Below the pieces are notes generated by a model. It saw nothing but the letters and a program-made list of their open reading frames with translations. It ran no database searches and had not been told where the DNA came from. A program made the position numbers and the translations under genes. A stretch of DNA of 64,000 bases, from the NCBI RefSeq assembly GCF_014695975.1, contig NZ_JACJPI010000078.1, positions 56,042-120,041 of the forward strand, in the 5' to 3' direction. Below, one piece after another: positions 1 through 7,464 of this stretch. The DNA comes from Leptolyngbya sp. FACHB-321. GTDB taxonomy: Bacteria; Cyanobacteriota; Cyanobacteriia; Leptolyngbyales; Leptolyngbyaceae. Position 1 is the stretch's first letter, and each line of letters starts with the position of its first letter.

Positions 1-939
1 ATTCGCAGTAATAACAGGAATGCCGCTGGCGATCGCTTCCATTACAACCAAACCCCACCCTTCTTTTACAGACGGAAAAACAAACGTATCAGCTAGGCGA
101 TAGAGTGCGGGCAGCACCGCATCAGGAATCACGCCTGGTAGAAGCAAGGCTTCGCCAGTGGTAATGCCCAGTGTGTCTGCCAGGGCAAAAAACTCGTCAC
201 GGTACGCCTGATAATCGAAGAGAGTTGCGCCACCAGCAATGATCAGTTGGGCGTGAGGATGGCTGACGCGGAGTTGGCTAAAGGCTTGCAAAAGAACAAG
301 CGAATTCTTGCGTGGTTCAATGCCGCCAACGGTTAAGTAAATGGGTGAGCCGTTTAGCCCTAATTGCTCACCGAGTGATTGTTCCGAGCCATCCAACCTG
401 GCAGTAAACCGTTGTGTATTTACGCCATTACTCACTCTGGGCGCATCAATCTGATACTGCTGTTGCAATTCGCGTTGCCAGCGAGTGCTGACGCAAAGAC
501 ACAGGTCGGGATCACGAATCGATCGCTCCTGGCACTGCTGGAGATAAATGCTGTTGTACGCCTCGATATGATGAACAGTGCGGACAAAATGGGGAATGAG
601 CTGGAGTTGACGCAAGCGAGACAACGCATTTGCGCCAATGCAGTCTTGAGCATGATAACAGTCGTAAGTATCGCTGGACTGGCTGAAGTACGCCACAAAT
701 TCTTGAATACGTTGCTGAATCAGGGCATCAATGCCATCCGGTGCAGGCTGAGCCGTAATGAGTTTGTAAGCGCAGGAGAGCGGGCGATCGAACCCAACCC
801 CATCCTTCGCCAGTGCGTAGACGCAAACGGTGTGACCCATGGCATGGAGCGCCTCTGCTAACTCCAGGGTATGCACCACGCTACCCCTGAGCCTGGTTGA
901 GTATGTCAGTAGCGCAATACGGAGCGACGGATCAGGCAT
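1..939 (-). CDS. MSMEG_0565-family GT4 glycosyltransferase (3' end cut by window)
   Basis: A retaining GT-B glycosyltransferase of family 4, probably cytoplasmic; donor and acceptor are unknown. I translated it by hand because it runs off the window: 313 codons are present and the last ones lie past base 1. The N-terminus reads MPDPSLRIALLTYSTRLRG followed by VVHTLELAEALHAMGH, which I recognise as the MSMEG_0565 glycosyltransferase family. Near the edge the GT4 motif EGWGLVVME (E-x7-E) followed by ASGIPV is intact. The ATG at 937-939 starts 6 nt after the phoH stop, so it is the fourth gene of the rpsP-KH-phoH operon. The MSMEG_0565 family is normally found with the Nit1C (nitrilase) cluster; another member family, MSMEG_0570, lies at 16635-16922. 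Family assignment is from memory of its N-terminal signature. Confidence 0.85.
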   Translation of the reverse strand, partial: MPDPSLRIALLTYSTRLRGSVVHTLELAEALHAMGHTVCVYALAKDGVGFDRPLSCAYKLITAQPAPDGIDALIQQRIQEFVAYFSQSSDTYDCYHAQDCIGANALSRLRQLQLIPHFVRTVHHIEAYNSIYLQQCQERSIRDPDLCLCVSTRWQRELQQQYQIDAPRVSNGVNTQRFTARLDGSEQSLGEQLGLNGSPIYLTVGGIEPRKNSLVLLQAFSQLRVSHPHAQLIIAGGATLFDYQAYRDEFFALADTLGITTGEALLLPGVIPDAVLPALYRLADTFVFPSVKEGWGLVVMEAIASGIPVITAN

Positions 940-945
940 CGATGC

Positions 946-1902
946 TTAAGGCTGCTCATGCTGCTCATAGGCAGCAACAATGCGCTGCACCAGAGGATGA
1001 CGCACCACATCGGCTTTGGAAAGGTGACAAAACGCAACCCCTTCTACCGGTTGTAAGATTTTCTGCGCGATCGCCAAGCCCGACGACTGGTACTGTGGCA
1101 AGTCTGTCTGAGTTAAATCGCCCGTTACCACCATGCGAGAGCGAAAGCCGAGGCGTGTCAGAATCATTTTCATTTGAGCAGGCGTGGTGTTCTGCGCTTC
1201 GTCAAGAATCACAAACGCATTGTTGAGTGTACGACCTCGCATATAAGCGATCGGTGCCACTTCAATCACACCACGCTCCATCAAGCTGGGAATTTTCTCT
1301 GGATCAATAAACTCATACAGCGCGTCGTAGAGCGGACGCAAATACGGATCAATCTTTTGCTGCAAGTCTCCTGGCAAAAAGCCAAGCTTCTCTCCTGCTT
1401 CAACAGCAGGACGAGTCAAGATCAGCCGTTCATACTGGTTAGCTAGCACTGCCTGTACCGCTAGCACGGCTGCTAGAAAAGTTTTACCCGTGCCTGCTGG
1501 ACCAATGCAGAAGGTCAGGTCATGGGTGCGAACGGCTTGAATATACTGGCGTTGCTGGAGGGTTTTGGCACGGATGTCTTCACCACGACGAGTGCGTGCC
1601 AACACATCTTGCCGCAGTTCGTGAAGCTCGTCCTGCTGTTTAGTATCTAGCGCATGGCGAGCAGTCAGTATATCAACACCAGAGATAACCGTGCCGCGAC
1701 CCCAAACAGCTTCAAGCGCTTTTACTAAACGAGTGGCTAATTCAATTTGAGGATCAGTACCAGAAATCCGTAGTGCTAGCCCATGCAAGACTAGCGTTGC
1801 ACCAGTCTGTCTGGCTAAAATTTTCAGATTTTCTTCTCGCTCCCCGGCGAGGGCGATCGCGCTTGCAGCATTGGGTAATTCGACAGTAACAGCCTCTACC
1901 AT
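946..1902 (-). CDS. phoH: PhoH-family ATPase
   Basis: A 318-residue cytoplasmic P-loop ATPase of the PhoH/PhoL type, a family tied to RNA metabolism and ribosome maturation. The N-terminal third holds a small KH-like domain (ANLKILARQTG-type region, residues about 10-80). The helicase-like core follows with Walker A GPAGTGKT (about residue 138), and Walker B VILDEAQN followed by MKMILTRLG. Length is normal for the family. It starts 42 nt after the KH protein stop and ends 6 nt before the glycosyltransferase start, so it belongs to the operon with rpsP and the KH protein. That linkage to ribosome and RNA genes agrees with a role in RNA handling. Function beyond ATPase is inference from the family. 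Confidence 0.93.
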   Translation of the reverse strand: MVEAVTVELPNAASAIALAGEREENLKILARQTGATLVLHGLALRISGTDPQIELATRLVKALEAVWGRGTVISGVDILTARHALDTKQQDELHELRQDVLARTRRGEDIRAKTLQQRQYIQAVRTHDLTFCIGPAGTGKTFLAAVLAVQAVLANQYERLILTRPAVEAGEKLGFLPGDLQQKIDPYLRPLYDALYEFIDPEKIPSLMERGVIEVAPIAYMRGRTLNNAFVILDEAQNTTPAQMKMILTRLGFRSRMVVTGDLTQTDLPQYQSSGLAIAQKILQPVEGVAFCHLSKADVVRHPLVQRIVAAYEQHEQP

Positions 1903-1944
1903 GCAAACATTTGTGAGTCCAACGACGAATCAGCGATCAAATTT

Positions 1945-2367
1945 TCACGTCTCCAATTCATCAGGAGGGGCACTGCGCGAGCGCAGCTTAGGCGCTTCTT
2001 TGACACTAGATGAGCGGCGCGGTGGAGGTTTACTTGCCACGTCCTCGCGATCGCTACCATCCTCGCTGCTTTGAGGTGAACTACCAAAAACATCCAGATA
2101 GGCTGTACTACCAGCCGCACGAGCTGCCGCCTCAAGTACCGAACGAATTGCCTGGATGTTGCGACCGCCACGCCCAAACACACGCCCTTTATCAGTTCCT
2201 TCAAATGCTACACGTACCCAAACTTTGCTTCGGTTTGGCGAGATTTCGCAGTCAACCTTAAGTGACTCTGGCAGCTCCAAAAATGGTGCCACCAAAAACC
2301 TGACCAGCCCAGCATAGTCTGGCTCGGCTGGTTTAGCAGCATGAGTGTGTTGAGACGGCTCAGGCAT
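1945..2367 (-). CDS. khpA: KH-domain RNA-binding protein (KhpA/YlqC-like)
   Basis: A small RNA-binding protein of 140 residues. I set the start at the ATG 2365-2367, giving MPEPSQHTH, because the upstream part of the open frame only overlaps rpsP in another frame and has no meaning. The KH domain covers about residues 17-95 and has the nucleic-acid binding loop GRGGRN (GxxG). A low-complexity tail of about 40 residues rich in Ser, Pro, Arg and Asp follows, longer than in KhpA of Firmicutes. The start overlaps the rpsP stop by 8 nt (shared bases ATGCCTGA), which points to translational coupling. The order rpsP-KH is conserved in many bacteria. Confidence 0.9.
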   Translation of the reverse strand: MPEPSQHTHAAKPAEPDYAGLVRFLVAPFLELPESLKVDCEISPNRSKVWVRVAFEGTDKGRVFGRGGRNIQAIRSVLEAAARAAGSTAYLDVFGSSPQSSEDGSDREDVASKPPPRRSSSVKEAPKLRSRSAPPDELET

Positions 2368-2608
2368 TGACCTGTTCAAACACGTTGTTTTTCTGCAAAA
2401 TGCTGCGTACCGTATCAGTTGGCTGCGCTCCATCTTGCAACCGCTTGACGATCGCGGGAATATTGAGCCGGATTTCATCGGTTCTAGGGTTATAAAAGCC
2501 CAATTCTTCCAAGGGACGTCCATCCCGGCGATCGCGGCTATTCATTGCCACAATGCGGTAGCTAACTTCACGCTTTTTGCCGTATCGCTTCAATCGCAGT
2601 TTGATCAT
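2360..2608 (-). CDS. rpsP: 30S ribosomal protein bS16
   Basis: Ribosomal protein S16, a 16S rRNA-binding protein of the small subunit, 82 residues, the usual length. The N-terminus [19 protein letters not shown] and the segment [15 protein letters not shown] are diagnostic. It is the first gene of a minus-strand operon rpsP-KH-phoH-glycosyltransferase. Its stop overlaps the next gene by 8 nt. The 400 bp upstream (2609-3009) must hold its promoter. Confidence 0.97.
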   Translation of the reverse strand: MIKLRLKRYGKKREVSYRIVAMNSRDRRDGRPLEELGFYNPRTDEIRLNIPAIVKRLQDGAQPTDTVRSILQKNNVFEQVNA

Positions 2609-3009
2609 GGTGCTGTGCGGATTCTCTTTATCAATTGATGGGTTGCGGAGGCTGACAATTTAGAGGCCCTGCAGCCTGTTGCTGATAGCATAATTTTTGA
2701 CAGCCATCTCGAATTAACAATCTTATCACAGACAGGTTTTCAAGACTCTATAGGAAGCCATAACTTAATTTAGCTCCAAATATTTAGATCTGCTCCTTGC
2801 AACTGGTTAGGGCATAGTGGCTGCAACCTTAACTTCAGGGGTTCGACTCGCTACTGCACGGATACGCGGTAGCAATCCTGTCCGGAGTACACGCTTACCA
2901 TCCCTTAGAGCCCCCCACTTTCATCTTTCTAGCAACAGCGATACCGTGATCTTGCCATCGGAAATGGCCTTTGTCGTTGATAATAACAGTAGAGTTTCGA
3001 GGCAGATCT
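2609..3009. other. Intergenic region between rpsP and the TPR gene
   Basis: About 400 bp between divergently read genes. It must carry the promoters of rpsP (minus) and of the TPR gene (plus). AT-rich stretches lie at about 2690-2790. The part 2815-2930 is GC-richer and looks RNA-gene-like at first sight (GGTTCGACTC at 2838), but it does not fold as a tRNA and lacks the SRP RNA signature. I see no supported gene in it. Confidence 0.4.
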
Positions 3010-3897
3010 GTGACCAATAAGCGCAATCGCTGGATTATCAATGTGGTTCTTATCCTGGCAGTCGTCGCTTTTGTAGGCTTTTCACTGATCCCACTCATTG
3101 AAGCCGCCTTTCAAGGACAACAACAGACAGCTACTAAACCTACGCCAACACAGTCTGCCAGCGCGACTCCTAAGAAGGAAGAACTGGAGGCGCAGGCAAA
3201 GGGCTATGAGTTGGTGCTGCAACGGGAACCTGAAAACGCAACAGCCTTACGCGGTCTTCTGGAAGCACGGCTGGGTCTAGGCGATGTGAAAGGCGCGATC
3301 GCCCCACTTGAAAAACTGGCAAAACTCAACCCGAAGGAAACTGAGTATGCCATTCTGCTGGCTCAGGCAAAGCAGCAAACCAATGATACAGAAGGAGCCG
3401 CCCAGACCTATCGCGAGATCTTGAAAACACAACCCGGCGATCGCAACGCGCTTCAAGGCTTGTCTAATTTACTGCTGCAACAAAACCGTCCTGAAGCAGC
3501 CGTCGGTTTATTAGAAGACACGATTAAGACTGCACCGCAGGCAAACAAAATTCAGGCGGGTAGCGTGGATGTTGGCTCAGTTCAAGTCATTTTGGGGCAG
3601 GTGTATGCCTCGCAGAAACGCTTTGATGAGGCGATCGCGGTATTTGATGAAGCTGCCAAAAGCAATAAGCAAGATTTTCGTCCCATTCTTGGCAAAGCGC
3701 TGATTTTGAAGGATCAGGGCAAGACTGAGGCTGCCAAACCACTGTTTGCTAGCGCTGCTGAACTTGCACCAGCACAATTTAAGGATCAGATTAACCAACT
3801 TGCCAGTGCCCCTTCACCAGGAGCATCTCCAACGAGCGTGCCTAGCCCCGCAGGCAGTGCGCCTAGCCCTTCAGAAACACCAGTACCGAAGCCTTAA
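3010..3897 (+). CDS. Membrane-anchored TPR protein
   Basis: A protein of 295 residues with one N-terminal membrane segment (IINVVLILAVVAFVGFSLI, residues about 8-27) and at least four tetratricopeptide repeats (about residues 60-250), for example ALRGLLEARLGLGDVKGAI and ILGQVYASQKRFDEAIAVF. The C-terminal 30 residues are a Pro/Ser/Ala-rich tail. I prefer the GTG at 3010 (VTNKRNRWI) over the ATG at 2971, because a GAGG motif lies just upstream and cyanobacterial relatives begin close to the membrane segment. TPR proteins of this size in cyanobacteria often help assemble photosynthetic or envelope complexes, but nothing here identifies the partner. Confidence 0.8.
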   Translation: MTNKRNRWIINVVLILAVVAFVGFSLIPLIEAAFQGQQQTATKPTPTQSASATPKKEELEAQAKGYELVLQREPENATALRGLLEARLGLGDVKGAIAPLEKLAKLNPKETEYAILLAQAKQQTNDTEGAAQTYREILKTQPGDRNALQGLSNLLLQQNRPEAAVGLLEDTIKTAPQANKIQAGSVDVGSVQVILGQVYASQKRFDEAIAVFDEAAKSNKQDFRPILGKALILKDQGKTEAAKPLFASAAELAPAQFKDQINQLASAPSPGASPTSVPSPAGSAPSPSETPVPKP

Positions 3898-3912
3898 CGG
3901 ATTGAGTTGCCC

Positions 3913-4530
3913 TCATGCTCCTTCCATCCAGGCGGCAACACCAAACACGAGAAACAGCAGACCACCCAAGCCTGTGATCAGCTTTTCGGAGATGTGCGCA
4001 GCGATTAACCGTCCGCCCATGACCGCGATCGCTGCACAGATAGCGTGTCCGACAATTGCACCTGCTGTTACGCCCCAGGGATCATTCGCAGCGGCAAGCG
4101 CGATCGTAGCAAATTGCGTGCGATCGCCCCATTCGCCTACAAACGTCAGCACAAATGCCTGAAGCACAATACTGCGTCTGGCTCCGTGCTTTGCTGCTAC
4201 CGTATCAGCATGTTGAATCGTTTCTTCAGCTTCTTTAACCTCATCGCAGATAGCAGTACTGGGCATTTGCGTCGCGTCATACAGCAGCTTCATGCCAAAG
4301 CTGATGAACAAAACGACTTCAGCGATATGCACTAGGGTTTTGGGCAACAGCGCCACGGCTTGCCCCAGCAAAACGGACAGGATCGTCATCGTTGCCAGCG
4401 CTGCGATCGAGCCAACAAAAACAAGACGACGAGAATGTCGCATTGCCAGAAGCATGGCGATAAAAAACGTTTTATCACCTAGTTCTGAAATCGTAATAAG
4501 CAATAATCCAGCCGTAAACGCTGCCAGCAT
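3913..4530 (-). CDS. mnx: TMEM165/GDT1 (UPF0016) Mn2+ exporter
   Basis: A six-helix membrane protein of 205 residues. The two signature motifs of the UPF0016 family are visible: ELGDKT (about residue 16) and EWGDRT (about residue 133), one in each half of a duplicated three-helix unit, separated by an acidic hydrophilic loop around residues 95-115. The Synechocystis homologue Mnx has the same length and moves manganese from the cytoplasm into the thylakoid lumen; related proteins can also carry Ca2+. The gene is convergent with the TPR gene, with 15 nt between the stops. I looked upstream for a yybP-ykoY manganese riboswitch and could not see one. Confidence 0.88.
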   Translation of the reverse strand: MLAAFTAGLLLITISELGDKTFFIAMLLAMRHSRRLVFVGSIAALATMTILSVLLGQAVALLPKTLVHIAEVVLFISFGMKLLYDATQMPSTAICDEVKEAEETIQHADTVAAKHGARRSIVLQAFVLTFVGEWGDRTQFATIALAAANDPWGVTAGAIVGHAICAAIAVMGGRLIAAHISEKLITGLGGLLFLVFGVAAWMEGA

Positions 4531-4862
4531 TCCATCAAACTCCTCAGATCTCTGCTATCTAAGTAAGCTTGATGAGGGCTGCAACAGCTTCACCAAGCTC
4601 ACAAAGGTTGTGAACTTAGTGAAGGTCTCGCTTGCAAATAGCAGTCAGCAGTCAGCAGTCAGTAGTCAGCTTTTGAAGATCAATAATTCAATCAAAGCTG
4701 CTTACTGAAGGTTGATCGCTAGAAGCTTTTTGTCATCTGAACCAGGCTCATCGCCAGTATGTTGATTCAAATGGGCTGGCACCTGCCAGCAGCTACTCCC
4801 CTTCAAACACACTTATCATACAGGTTCTGTCAACAGCGGACAACTAGAGGCATCGTTGCCGA
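4531..4862. other. Intergenic region with heptamer repeats and a short palindrome
   Basis: About 330 bp upstream of the Mn exporter and downstream of the GT-C gene. It contains a short heptamer tract (4638-4673) and a perfect palindrome with 7-bp arms GCTGGCA/TGCCAGC at 4775-4790. The promoter of the exporter should lie at the left end. No gene is supported. Confidence 0.5.
4638..4673. repeat. STRR-type heptamer tract (CAGCAGT)
   Basis: About five copies of a 7-bp unit of the form CAGCAGT/CAGTAGT in exact register. The same heptamer family recurs downstream of eno (16525-16594) and, as its complement, inside putA (9042-9076). Heptameric short tandemly repeated repetitive (STRR) sequences are typical of cyanobacteria. 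Confidence 0.85.
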
Positions 4863-6632
4863 CTACGGCACTTGCCAGAGGCGGGCAGCAGGTAAAATAA
4901 ACTGGAGGGAGCCACGCGATCGCTCCAATCCTTGCCTGAGTTGATTTGAAGGACGAAAGGTAAACACCGTCGCGCCGTCAATTTGCGATTTAAATGACTC
5001 AGTTGTTACCCAGTTAGCATCTTGATTCAGTAAGAGTAGCCGCACGTTTGGCTGGAGCTGATAGCTGAGTGAAATCAAGTCAGCAATATTGGTAAAGTCA
5101 TCGCCACGATCGCTCACCACCAGAGGCGATGGCGCGACGTTGACACGACGGGCAACTGCCGCATTAAAGTAGCTCGGTACGTTGTGCCACCAGGTGTCAG
5201 AGGCTGCACTCACGGTGCAAGATACAAGGCTGGCGGTAAAGAGAGCGAACAAGACAGTTCGCCAAAACCAGCGGTTGAGGAACGACAGTGTGTAGGGTGT
5301 AAAGCGAAAGCGAAACCGAGACGCACCTGTTGACCGCAGAGGTATGCGGTTGAGGTAATGAGGTTTGGGTGGGAGCTTGGTGACGATGAGATAGGCGATC
5401 GCCAACTGAATACCGGGGTAACAGGCGATGAGATAGCGGCTAACTGCCGATCGTCGACTGCCCAGCACTAGATCGGGCAATGCCAGCAGCAAAAAAGGCA
5501 CAACCGTCGCAGTTACCACAAACAGCCACACCGGGCGATCGCTCCGTCGCACCAGCGTGTAGAAAGCCATCCCAATCAACACTATGATCGGCACTCGCAG
5601 CACAAACGTCCAGGGATTGTTGAAGCCAAAGTCAAGATCGAGAAACAACGCGGTAAAGCTTAATGTCCAAAGTTTCAGCAAATAATCAAAGCCTGCTACG
5701 GCAGTTGCCCAGCTTGTTGTGTCAAGCGCACGCTGGAAGCCCTGCAACATGACGATGATCCACGGCGCATAAAGCATAATGGCAGCCGTTAAGGCGAGAC
5801 CAAAACCAGCCAACCGTTGTTGAAGGCGATCGCGCTGTCCATCTGCGATCGCTTCCAGCACTACATAAACGCCATGTCCAATCAGCGTCAATGCAAAGAA
5901 AGGCTGCGTATACAAGCCGATCGTGATGGCAAGCGCATACAGCCCCCAATGCTGCCATGCGGCTGGTGGACGTTGACACACATCGCGAGAGCGGGTTTTA
6001 GGCACCTTCGACAGGCGGATCGCCCGCAGCAGGAAATAGTGGCTGGCAATCACCGCTAATGCCAGCAAACTGTACTGACGTGCGACTTGAGCAAAGAGGA
6101 TATCAAAGGGTGAGAGTGCTAGAAAGGCAGTCGCCAGTAGTGCGATCGCCTGAGACGCAAACAATTCCTGAGCCAGGGCATACATGAACGGCAGCGATAG
6201 CAGGCTAATTAGCACTGGCAACAGTCGTGGTGCGGTAATCGGACTGCCAAAAATTGCTTCCAGCGGTTTGCCTAACCACTGTACCCAGACTCGATTAAGC
6301 AAGAAATAAAGCGGCGGATGTTGGGGATCTTCCACTGCCAGCGATCGCACGGTATCAGCAGGCGTACTGCCTGGCTTGATCTGCTGGTACTGGAGCAAAT
6401 CTTGCGGCGAAAACAGTTTGTTCTGAAAGATTTCTTGACCGATTTCCTGCCCGGTATAGCCAGCGGCTCGAAGTGACGTATACACCTCATCGTGCCAGTA
6501 AACCTTATGGTTCAGGTTGACAAAGCGAAACACAACACCTACAACGATGAGAAAAATCACCAACCATCGCAACCAGAGAGGAGACAGTGGGTTGGATCGG
6601 CTCACAAGTGGTTGGCTGACAAAAGGTTTCAT
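4863..6632 (-). CDS. GT-C fold membrane glycosyltransferase (PMT/GT39-like)
   Basis: A polytopic membrane protein of 589 residues that should transfer sugar from a polyprenyl-phosphate donor on the outer face of the cytoplasmic membrane. The first helix is at about residues 20-38. It is followed by the loop motif VYWHDEVYT, the acidic pair expected of GT-C enzymes, and then by DPQHPPLYFLLNRVW, typical of the PMT/ArnT-like superfamily. About ten further hydrophobic segments follow. The C-terminal 120 residues are soluble. It lies 17 nt downstream of the DUF1295 gene on the same strand, so the two probably form an operon. The acceptor (lipid, protein or polysaccharide) is unknown. Confidence 0.85.
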   Translation of the reverse strand: MKPFVSQPLVSRSNPLSPLWLRWLVIFLIVVGVVFRFVNLNHKVYWHDEVYTSLRAAGYTGQEIGQEIFQNKLFSPQDLLQYQQIKPGSTPADTVRSLAVEDPQHPPLYFLLNRVWVQWLGKPLEAIFGSPITAPRLLPVLISLLSLPFMYALAQELFASQAIALLATAFLALSPFDILFAQVARQYSLLALAVIASHYFLLRAIRLSKVPKTRSRDVCQRPPAAWQHWGLYALAITIGLYTQPFFALTLIGHGVYVVLEAIADGQRDRLQQRLAGFGLALTAAIMLYAPWIIVMLQGFQRALDTTSWATAVAGFDYLLKLWTLSFTALFLDLDFGFNNPWTFVLRVPIIVLIGMAFYTLVRRSDRPVWLFVVTATVVPFLLLALPDLVLGSRRSAVSRYLIACYPGIQLAIAYLIVTKLPPKPHYLNRIPLRSTGASRFRFRFTPYTLSFLNRWFWRTVLFALFTASLVSCTVSAASDTWWHNVPSYFNAAVARRVNVAPSPLVVSDRGDDFTNIADLISLSYQLQPNVRLLLLNQDANWVTTESFKSQIDGATVFTFRPSNQLRQGLERSRGSLQFILPAARLWQVP

Positions 6633-6649
6633 GCAGGCGGCTCAAGCGA

Positions 6650-7312
6650 TCAAGACTCCTCAGTCGGTACAATACCGTCTGGAGTAGCGCTTGTCACCCC
6701 CACTAGCTGCGGCAAGAGCAAGCCCGATCGCGCTTTGTAGCTGGCAAAGTCGGGGTAACGCGAGAGCGATTGATCTTTTTTCAGCATATTGGGCACAAAC
6801 ACGAAGCTGATAAATAAAGCCAAAATTACAAACGGCAGCCAGTGTTGCGCTAGCAGTGCGAAGGACAGGTAAATCAACACTTCGCCTAGATAGTTAGTGT
6901 TACGACAGCGAGCAAACAAACCTTCAGTGATTAATCCCGCTCGGTACTTGAGCGTGTAATATTTCTGAGCGTCGCTAACAAAGTGTAGAAAGATGCCCAA
7001 AATATTGAGCGCGATCGCCCCTGCGACTAACGGTAACGGCGGCACAGTGCCACGGCTAATAAGCAGAAACGGCGGCACCCAGTAAAGCCCCAGTAGAGCA
7101 AACGTAAACACACCTGTCCCAAGCGGGATAACCTGCTCCCATTGCTTGTCTGGATAGAGCCGATCTTTGAGTAACCATAGAAAGCCGTAGCTTCCATGCA
7201 GCGCTAGATACACCCAAGGACCCAAGGTAAAGTTCTGGTATGTCACCATGAAGCCAACTATGATCGCGGCTGTCAAACCTTTGTGCAAATTAATTGCGTC
7301 TTTAATTTTCAT
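6650..7312 (-). CDS. DUF1295 / isoprenylcysteine-methyltransferase-like membrane protein
   Basis: A membrane protein of 220 residues with about six helices, in the fold group of steroid 5-alpha-reductases and isoprenylcysteine carboxyl methyltransferases. The hallmark is the C-terminal block SDAQKYYTLKYRAGLITEG with RNTNYLGEVLIYLSFAL, where the NYLGE motif binds the cofactor in the family. I chose the ATG at 7312 (MKIKDAINLHKG) over an upstream in-frame ATG at 7339, since the extra nine residues look non-coding. It precedes the GT-C gene by 17 nt. A role in lipid or isoprenoid modification is plausible; the substrate cannot be read from sequence. Confidence 0.82.
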   Translation of the reverse strand: MKIKDAINLHKGLTAAIIVGFMVTYQNFTLGPWVYLALHGSYGFLWLLKDRLYPDKQWEQVIPLGTGVFTFALLGLYWVPPFLLISRGTVPPLPLVAGAIALNILGIFLHFVSDAQKYYTLKYRAGLITEGLFARCRNTNYLGEVLIYLSFALLAQHWLPFVILALFISFVFVPNMLKKDQSLSRYPDFASYKARSGLLLPQLVGVTSATPDGIVPTEES

Positions 7313-7464
7313 GAGACAGTTTTTTGCAGGTAATAGCAAGGGTAGAGGTCGTTACCATGAGCATGCTCTACTGCTGGTAAGTGAGCCACTGTAAAGGAAG
7401 AAGCAGTCAGGAGCCAGAAAAAAGCTGATAGCGATCCCAAATGCAGTTATGTTCTAGCACGCCT

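Noticed and set aside
379..861. 160-codon plus-strand open frame
   Set aside because: It is the shadow of the glycosyltransferase on the other strand.
2810..2935. RNA-gene-like segment (GGTTCGACTC and GCAATCCTGTCCGG) upstream of rpsP
   Set aside because: It does not fold as a tRNA (no matching acceptor or T stem) and lacks the SRP RNA apical signature, although ffs-like position near rpsP made it tempting.
4531..4700. yybP-ykoY manganese riboswitch before the Mn exporter
   Set aside because: I could not find the conserved core bases or the expected helices on the minus strand.
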